Assembly (NCBI GenBank): GCA_045652135.1 | Contig: JAZRTS010000155.1 | Coordinates: 4,674 to 68,673, forward strand | DNA length: 64,000 nucleotides | Direction: 5' to 3' | Source: RGIG7213 sp045652135 | Lineage (GTDB): Bacteria > Bacillota > Clostridia > Oscillospirales > CAG-272 | Shown here: in pieces, positions 59,198 to 64,000 of the stretch | How the letters are laid out: every line of letters starts with the position of its first letter | How positions within the stretch are numbered: position 1 is the first letter of the stretch | Program-made: the position numbers and the translations under genes | The notes under the pieces: model-generated | Database searches by the model: none | What the model was told of the DNA's origin: nothing | The model's input: the letters and a program-made list of their open reading frames with translations, nothing else

Positions 59198-60317
59198 ACT
59201 CGATGCAGGAATTGACAGCGTAGTTAAAATTAAGGTTGTTGGTATAGGCGGCGGCGGTAACAATGCCGTAAATAGAATGATTGCATCCAATATAGGCGGT
59301 GTTGAATATATCGCTGTAAACACCGATAAAATGGTGTTGTTCAATTCAAGCGCACAGCAGAAGATTCCGATAGGAGAAAAAATTACAAAGGGACACGGTG
59401 CAGGTGCTAACCCCGATGTTGGTTCACGTGCAGCTGAGGAGAGCATTGACGAGATCATTGCGGCTATTGAAGGCGCAGATATGGTATTTGTAACCGCAGG
59501 TATGGGCGGCGGTACGGGCACAGGCGCGGCTCCCGTCGTTGCAAAGGTTGCAAAGGATCTCGGAATCCTTACAGTAGGTATCGTTACGAAGCCCTTCGGC
59601 TTTGAAGGTAAGAGAAGAATGGAGCAGGCTGAAGCAGGTATTGCAAGACTCGGCGAGATCGTTGACTCTCTTATCGTTATTCCTAACGAAAGACTTAAGC
59701 AGGTATCGGATACACGCATCACACTTGCAAACGCATTTGATGTTGCCGATGACGTTCTCCGTCGCGGTGTTGCCAGCGTTGTTGAACTTATCAACGGTCT
59801 TGGTATCATCAACCTCGACTTTGCAGACGTTACAACAATTATGCACGATGCAGGTTACGCTCATATGGGTGTTGGCTCCGCAAAGGGCAAGGACAAGGCA
59901 GAAACAGCAGCTCGTGCGGCTATTTCTTCGCCCCTTTTGGAAACATCTATCACAGGCGCAAGAGGTATTATCATCAATATCACAGCGTCTCCCGATATCG
60001 GTCTGGAAGAAATCGATATTGCTTCGAATATGATCAGCGCAGAAGCTCATCCCGATGCAACGGTTATCTGGGGTGCTGCATTTGACCAGACTCTCGAAGA
60101 CGAGATGCGCATAACGGTTATTGCAACAGGCTTTGAGGGCTCAACAAGAAACACAACTGTAAAGGCTCCCGAAGTAAGAAAAACACCTGCGGCAACAACA
60201 ACTCCTGCTCCTGCAGCAGCTCCCGTTGAGGAGAAGAAAGAGGAGGAATCTGTAATTCCTCAGGATGAGTTTGATTATCTCATCGATATGCTCAAGAAGA
60301 AGCAGAGAAATGATTAA
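59187..60317 (+). CDS. ftsZ: Cell division GTPase FtsZ
   Basis: The protein has 376 residues. VKIKVVGIGGGGNNAVNRMI, the tubulin signature GMGGGTGTGAAPVVA, and FGFEGKRRMEQAEAGIARL, INLDFADV and GAAFDQTLEDEMRITVIATGF are diagnostic. A Pro/Ala/Glu linker ends in the conserved tail EFDYLIDMLKKKQ. It forms the Z ring. GGAGAAGGAG precedes the ATG. Codon bias is stronger than in the other genes of the cluster. ftsA is not next to it. Confidence 0.98.
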   Translation: MGYELDAGIDSVVKIKVVGIGGGGNNAVNRMIASNIGGVEYIAVNTDKMVLFNSSAQQKIPIGEKITKGHGAGANPDVGSRAAEESIDEIIAAIEGADMVFVTAGMGGGTGTGAAPVVAKVAKDLGILTVGIVTKPFGFEGKRRMEQAEAGIARLGEIVDSLIVIPNERLKQVSDTRITLANAFDVADDVLRRGVASVVELINGLGIINLDFADVTTIMHDAGYAHMGVGSAKGKDKAETAARAAISSPLLETSITGARGIIINITASPDIGLEEIDIASNMISAEAHPDATVIWGAAFDQTLEDEMRITVIATGFEGSTRNTTVKAPEVRKTPAATTTPAPAAAPVEEKKEEESVIPQDEFDYLIDMLKKKQRND

Positions 60318-60336
60318 TTGATTTGAAATAATGAGG

Positions 60337-60408
60337 AGGTGAGACGGTTTTGTCTCCTGACAGTAGTCGATCATGTACAAAGTTCAAAACCGGCTCACCT
60401 GCTTTTTT
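60337..60408 (+). terminator. Long-armed terminator after ftsZ
   Basis: AGGTGAGACGGTTTTG (60337-60352) pairs with CAAAACCGGCTCACCT (60385-60400) with one mismatch, closing a 32-base loop and running into six T's. The loop (TCTCCTGACAGTAGTCG and onward) is unusually large for an intrinsic terminator. Confidence 0.7.
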
Positions 60409-60421
60409 CGTGTCGGAATAA
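60350..60421 (+). CDS. Candidate 23-residue ORF inside the ftsZ terminator hairpin
   Basis: GAGGAGGTGA, a near-perfect Shine-Dalgarno, is followed after seven bases by TTG and 22 more sense codons (MSPDSSRSCTKFK, then a Phe-rich end). The ribosome binding site overlaps the left arm of the terminator stem, so translation and hairpin formation would exclude each other. Coding status is unproven. Confidence 0.3.
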   Translation: MSPDSSRSCTKFKTGSPAFFVSE

Positions 60422-60527
60422 CGCAAAAATACAATGGTGTTTTTGCGCCGTAAAATAAGTTCAAGTGACACCGGTTTATACAGTTTTGTACATAGTAAGC
60501 ATATTCACTTTGAAAGGATGGTTTATT

Positions 60528-61463
60528 ATGGTAACTTATTATACTGTATCTGACGGTGTTTTTTCTTCTGTTGAAACACTTACCGAAGGATGCTGGATAT
60601 ATGCAGTCGATCCGACGGATGCGGAAATAAAGAGGATATCTGCGGACACAAAAATAGAGGCTGATGTTCTTAAAGCGGCACTTGATGAAGAAGAAAGAGC
60701 GAGAATTGAGCTTGACGAGGGCACTACGCTCATCGTCTCCGACACGCCTATAGCTTCCAAAGACGAAAACAACGTCGTCACATACTCAACGCTTCCCGTT
60801 GGTATGATATTCACGAAATATTATTTTATCACGGTATGTCTTTCCGATAATACCGTACTTCAGGATTTTAAAAACGGATTTATAAGAAACGCAAATCCTT
60901 TGTTCAGAACACGCTTCTATTTGCAAATTATGCTTCAAACCGCAGGCAGATATTTGCAGTATCTGAAGCAGATCGACAAAATTACGGATTTTATCGAAAA
61001 AAGGCTGTATAAAGCTACGACAAATAATGAGCTTGTTCAGCTTCTTGATCTTCAAAAATCACTCGTTTACATTTCAACGGCGCTTAAAAACATCGAAATG
61101 ACGCTGTCGAAAATCGAAAGAGGACGAATTCTGAAGCTTTATTCCGATGATGCGGAGCTTTTTGAGGATGTTGTTATCGAATTCCGTCAGGCAAGGGAAA
61201 TGGCAGATACGTTTGCCTCTGTCCTTGCGGGAACGATTGAAACATTCTCCTCTGTCATATCTAATAATTTGAATGAAACGATGAAAAAGCTCACGTCTGT
61301 CACGATACTTCTTGCAATTCCTACGATGATAAGCGGATTTTACGGAATGAATATCGGTACATCCGGAATACCTCTTGCGTGGAACTTCTGGCTTCCCGTG
61401 GCAGTATCTGCGGTGATAACCATAGGTGCGGCATTTGTTTTGATAAAAAAGAAAATGCTTTAA
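60528..61463 (+). CDS. corA: CorA-family magnesium transporter
   Basis: The protein has 311 residues, from ATG behind GAAAGGATGG; the upstream in-frame extension covers the leader and is rejected. The cytoplasmic N-terminal domain (1-245) is followed by two C-terminal helices, with the selectivity motif YGMN (SGFYGMNIG) after the first. It is a pentameric Mg2+ (or Co2+) channel. It stands alone behind the ftsZ terminator. No Mg riboswitch motif was recognised in its short leader. Confidence 0.93.
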   Translation: MVTYYTVSDGVFSSVETLTEGCWIYAVDPTDAEIKRISADTKIEADVLKAALDEEERARIELDEGTTLIVSDTPIASKDENNVVTYSTLPVGMIFTKYYFITVCLSDNTVLQDFKNGFIRNANPLFRTRFYLQIMLQTAGRYLQYLKQIDKITDFIEKRLYKATTNNELVQLLDLQKSLVYISTALKNIEMTLSKIERGRILKLYSDDAELFEDVVIEFRQAREMADTFASVLAGTIETFSSVISNNLNETMKKLTSVTILLAIPTMISGFYGMNIGTSGIPLAWNFWLPVAVSAVITIGAAFVLIKKKML

Positions 61464-61472
61464 GTATAAAAT

Positions 61473-61513
61473 AAACCTTGACACAGACAAAGAATCTGCG
61501 TCAGGGTTTTGTT
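61473..61513 (+). terminator. Terminator of corA
   Basis: AAACCTTGACACAGA and TCTGCGTCAGGGTTT form the stem (with one G-U-type and one mismatch pair), followed by a T-rich tail. Confidence 0.75.
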
Positions 61514-61517
61514 TATT

Positions 61518-62210
61518 TCAAATTTTCTTGAGTGCTTGCTGATACAAGCTACATACTGTATAGTAGTTTAGTATTGTCGGGTATTGATTTGCGGGATGAT
61601 AATAATCTATTATGATTTGCTTGTCAACTAAAGCGTATCCGTTTTTACGCATAAATTCAACATCTATAATACCGCCAGATGCCACGTGTTCACCTTGAAC
61701 ATCAGCACCGTAAAGTAACCTCAAAAGACTTGAATTGTTACCGCAAACAATAACGTCGGGCGAAAGTATGTCTAATTCCTTTTTTAAATATGTACGGTCT
61801 GCTTTGGCGTAACTGAGCAAATCTGCATAATCGGAATTTTTACTTCCATTGCTTTTTTTGACGTTTACTATCGCTACGGATTTAAGTAAGTCTGTTTTTT
61901 CTTCGCGTGAAAGATTTGGTTTTGCAGGAATATCCGTTTTTGTTGTGTTTCTGATTCCATAAGTCCATTCTGCTACTGCTCCCCACATTCTTGTCATAGC
62001 ACCGTTGTTAAGCCAGTCTGTAAGGCACCAATTACCGCTATTTGGCTCGGAGTAAGCTTCTTTAAGGAAAAATGCAATTTTAGGTTTTGAAATTTCGTAT
62101 ATATAAGGGTTCACTGCTCCGTCGGAAATAAAGTTAGTCCAACCTCTGTTGTTATGTTCAGATGCCATTTCTTGCATAAGAGTGTCTATTTTTTGCGATA
62201 TATTGCCCAT
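61518..62210 (-). CDS. Uracil-DNA-glycosylase-superfamily-like protein, tentative
   Basis: The protein has 230 residues. Three features recall the UDG fold: a first strand KPKIAFFLKEAYSEPNSG, a middle strand LSPDVIVCGNNSSLLRLL and a final IIIDYYHPANQYP, where HPA takes the place of the catalytic HPS loop. The segment between has a long lysine-rich insert. It lacks a recognisable iron-sulphur cysteine set. Enzymatic activity is uncertain. It is a single gene between corA and the PIG-L gene, with GGAGGA ahead of its ATG. Confidence 0.45.
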   Translation of the reverse strand: MGNISQKIDTLMQEMASEHNNRGWTNFISDGAVNPYIYEISKPKIAFFLKEAYSEPNSGNWCLTDWLNNGAMTRMWGAVAEWTYGIRNTTKTDIPAKPNLSREEKTDLLKSVAIVNVKKSNGSKNSDYADLLSYAKADRTYLKKELDILSPDVIVCGNNSSLLRLLYGADVQGEHVASGGIIDVEFMRKNGYALVDKQIIIDYYHPANQYPTILNYYTVCSLYQQALKKI

Positions 62211-62431
62211 AAGTATCCTCCTTGTTTACTGTATTTGAATAAAAGTACCGAATACATCCATCACATCGTAACAATATTTATTATAATGAATAGCAATGAA
62301 CTTTTCGCCGTTTGTAGTTATATAAAATATGTCCCATATGTAATCCGTTGTTTTACTTGTCATTTTTTTAATTATAATTATATTTACATAAAGAAATATT
62401 AATATATATTATGATATAATACATACCAAGT

Positions 62432-63856
62432 ATGGAAAGAAAGAATTTTGTATATATGAATAAATTTTTTGCTTTTATTTTTACGCTGATATGCCTTTGT
62501 GTTATTTTTGCTTTGCCGTCCTTTTGTGCAGAGATAACTGATGCTGCAGTTGTCACGTCAACCGGAAAAGCGGATAAACTGACGGATGTCAATCACAAAA
62601 CAAAAATAAAATATGACGACGGCGGAACGATCTGTATTGAGTCGAAAAATGAAAAAATAGCACACGTTTATGTTATTTGGGATAACCCTCCGGGTAAATG
62701 GTATCTCAATGAGGAGCTTATTTCCTACACACACGGTAAAAACGGATTTATTCACGAGTTTATAACACTTAAAGATACGTGTGATTACGTCACTGTAAAC
62801 GTTCCAAAAGGCAAGACGGTATGCGATGTGCGTGTTTTTTCGGAAGGCGAAATACCGTCTGATGTTCAGATATGGAATCCTCCGCACGAAAGGGCAGACC
62901 TTTTGATGCTCCCTACACACTCCGATGACGACCACCTTTATTTCGGCGGCACTATGCCGTATTACGGCGGTGAGCTTGGTATGCGTGTTCAAGTGGCTTA
63001 TATCACCAATCATTGGGGGGAGCCTGTAAGAACACACGAGCTGTTGAACGGTCTGTGGACCGTCGGTATCACCGCTTATCCGATTATATCGGAGTTCCCC
63101 GATAAAGCTACGTTCTCACTTGAAACGGCGCAAAATATTTACGATTCCGATGAAATGCGAGGGTACATCGTTGAGCTTATAAGACGCTTCAAGCCGTACG
63201 TACTGCTCGGTCACGATTTACTTGGTGAGTACGGACACGGCGCGCATATGCTGTCTGCGCTTCTTATAACAGAAGCGGTTGAGATTTCAATGAATGAGAA
63301 TGCATATCCCGAATCGGCTGAAAAGTACGGAGTTTGGGATGTTCCGAAAACGTATTTGCACAATTATGAGGAAAATCAGATACGTATGGATTGGGATATT
63401 CCGCTTGAACGTTTCGGCGGAAAAACAGGATTTCAGATGGCAGAAGCAGGCTTTGACTGCCATAAATCACAGCATATATACGACCTGACCGTTCACAGAA
63501 ACGGCAGATGCAGTTGCAGATTTTTCGGTCTTTACAGAACGACGGTCGGCGTTGATGAGGTGAAAAAAGACTTTTTTGAAAATATAGTTTTCGAGGACGA
63601 AACACCGCCCGAGACCGAACAGGAAACAACGACAGCTCCCGAAACTGTTCCCGAAACTGCCGCAGAAACTATTCCCGAAACGGATGTTATAACAATGAAT
63701 GATGAAACAGAAGAATACGTTACGGAGTTTTCATATGATGAAGACGAGGAAGAAAAACGTCAGAGAATAACGAGCGAAATAGTATGCTTTTCGATCTTCG
63801 GTGTTCTCATAGTTGTCACGGTTGTAATAGCTGTCAGCCGCTACAGAAAAAGATAA
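62432..63856 (+). CDS. Membrane-anchored PIG-L/LmbE-family deacetylase
   Basis: The protein has 474 residues. Signal peptide (ALPSFCAE), a galactose-binding-like N-terminal domain (about 35-145), then the PIG-L deacetylase domain with LLMLPTHSDDDHLYFGG, where THSDDD replaces the common PHPDDE zinc motif, and LLGHDLLGEYGHGAHMLSA with the remaining histidines. A Thr/Pro/Glu-rich spacer leads to a C-terminal helix and basic tail. It probably deacetylates an N-acetylglucosamine-containing glycan outside the cell. An ATG at 62456 is an alternative start; neither has a strong ribosome binding site. TATAAT lies at 62415. Confidence 0.82.
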   Translation: MERKNFVYMNKFFAFIFTLICLCVIFALPSFCAEITDAAVVTSTGKADKLTDVNHKTKIKYDDGGTICIESKNEKIAHVYVIWDNPPGKWYLNEELISYTHGKNGFIHEFITLKDTCDYVTVNVPKGKTVCDVRVFSEGEIPSDVQIWNPPHERADLLMLPTHSDDDHLYFGGTMPYYGGELGMRVQVAYITNHWGEPVRTHELLNGLWTVGITAYPIISEFPDKATFSLETAQNIYDSDEMRGYIVELIRRFKPYVLLGHDLLGEYGHGAHMLSALLITEAVEISMNENAYPESAEKYGVWDVPKTYLHNYEENQIRMDWDIPLERFGGKTGFQMAEAGFDCHKSQHIYDLTVHRNGRCSCRFFGLYRTTVGVDEVKKDFFENIVFEDETPPETEQETTTAPETVPETAAETIPETDVITMNDETEEYVTEFSYDEDEEEKRQRITSEIVCFSIFGVLIVVTVVIAVSRYRKR

Positions 63857-63896
63857 ATTAAAAAGTTAAATAATTGTAAACACTTCAGCACTTTAC

Positions 63897-63925
63897 TTGA
63901 TTAAAGTATCAAAGTGTGCTATTGT
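63897..63925 (+). promoter_or_regulatory. Promoter of the last, partial gene
   Basis: TTGATT (63897-63902), a 17-base spacer and TATTGT (63920-63925). Confidence 0.55.
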
Positions 63926-63956
63926 ATGGTGTATTACATTGAAAGGTATAAAATTT

Positions 63957-64000
63957 ATGGAAATCTCTTATAAAAGAGCGCTTCGTAAAGCAGAAAAGGC
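63957..64000 (+). CDS. Start of an unidentified gene
   Basis: ATG behind GAAAGG opens a frame reading MEISYKRALRKAEK to the window edge. Too short to identify. Confidence 0.5.
   Translation, partial: MEISYKRALRKAEK

Noticed and set aside
59054..59812. 252-codon open frame antisense to ftsZ
   Set aside because: Low-complexity Ser/Pro/Thr product caused by strong codon bias of ftsZ on the other strand; no ribosome binding site.

Overview
The window looks like chromosome of an uncultured gut-type member of the Clostridia, probably close to the Oscillospiraceae/Ruminococcaceae. The evidence is low-to-moderate GC, consensus sigma-A type promoters (TTGACA-17-TATAAT), strong Shine-Dalgarno sites, Gram-positive lipoproteins, dockerin domains and a Gram-positive division/wall cluster. 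No rRNA, intact transposase, integrase or CRISPR array was seen. All calls come from reading the sequence; no searches were run.

Layout. 0-7.4 kb: end of a DUF454 membrane protein, a two-component system, a 32-residue membrane peptide coupled to an RsuA-type pseudouridine synthase, Tex, and an MsmX-type sugar ABC ATPase. 7.4-9.5 kb: a GH99/71-like lipoprotein. 9.6-13.6 kb: an accessory island with tRNA-Leu and two tRNA-Ser genes, three unusual arrays of short hairpins, a pair of direct repeats, a decayed segment, a Thr-rich lipoprotein and two orphan membrane proteins. 13.7-16.9 kb: an operon of HPr-kinase-like protein, PqqD-like protein, small lipoprotein, S26-type peptidase and nucleotidyltransferase, which resembles peptide-modification loci but has no cyclase or radical SAM enzyme. 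17-25.3 kb: five reverse-strand paralogues combining an NlpC/P60-like Cys/His domain with a lectin-like domain, exported either as lipoproteins or as dockerin proteins. A sixth protein joins a dockerin to the same 58-residue C-terminal domain found in the small lipoprotein of the preceding operon.

25.6-31.8 kb: ribulose-phosphate epimerase, a membrane-anchored DOMON/CBM9-like protein, an SH3b-NlpC/P60 enzyme, an NfeD/SPFH pair, and a CorC/CNNM transporter behind an apparent leader-peptide attenuator. 32-40.2 kb: an aminotransferase, tRNA-Gly/Arg/His, a Zn-ribbon protein, an OGG-type glycosylase, a DUF6062 protein, a solute-binding lipoprotein, and a minimal two-gene SUF-like system with a DtxR-type regulator. 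40.3-47.1 kb: two more membrane-anchored DOMON-like proteins, a lipoprotein, DNA polymerase I and a ZIP transporter. 47.2-60.4 kb: the division and cell wall cluster mraZ-rsmH-ftsL-pbpB-murE-murF-mraY-ftsW-murG-divIB-ftsZ. 60.5-64 kb: CorA, a UDG-like protein, a PIG-L deacetylase and the start of one more gene.

The observations I consider most unusual are four. First, two hairpin arrays are built on the same plan (three forward separators inside an outer inverted repeat, then four reverse separators) but use different separator words. Second, three genes and one candidate small ORF around the division cluster appear to start at AUA or AUU behind good Shine-Dalgarno sites. Third, the kinase/PqqD/peptidase/NTase operon is linked by a shared C-terminal domain to the neighbouring dockerin/NlpC cluster. 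Fourth, corC appears to sit behind an Asp-rich leader peptide and an attenuator.
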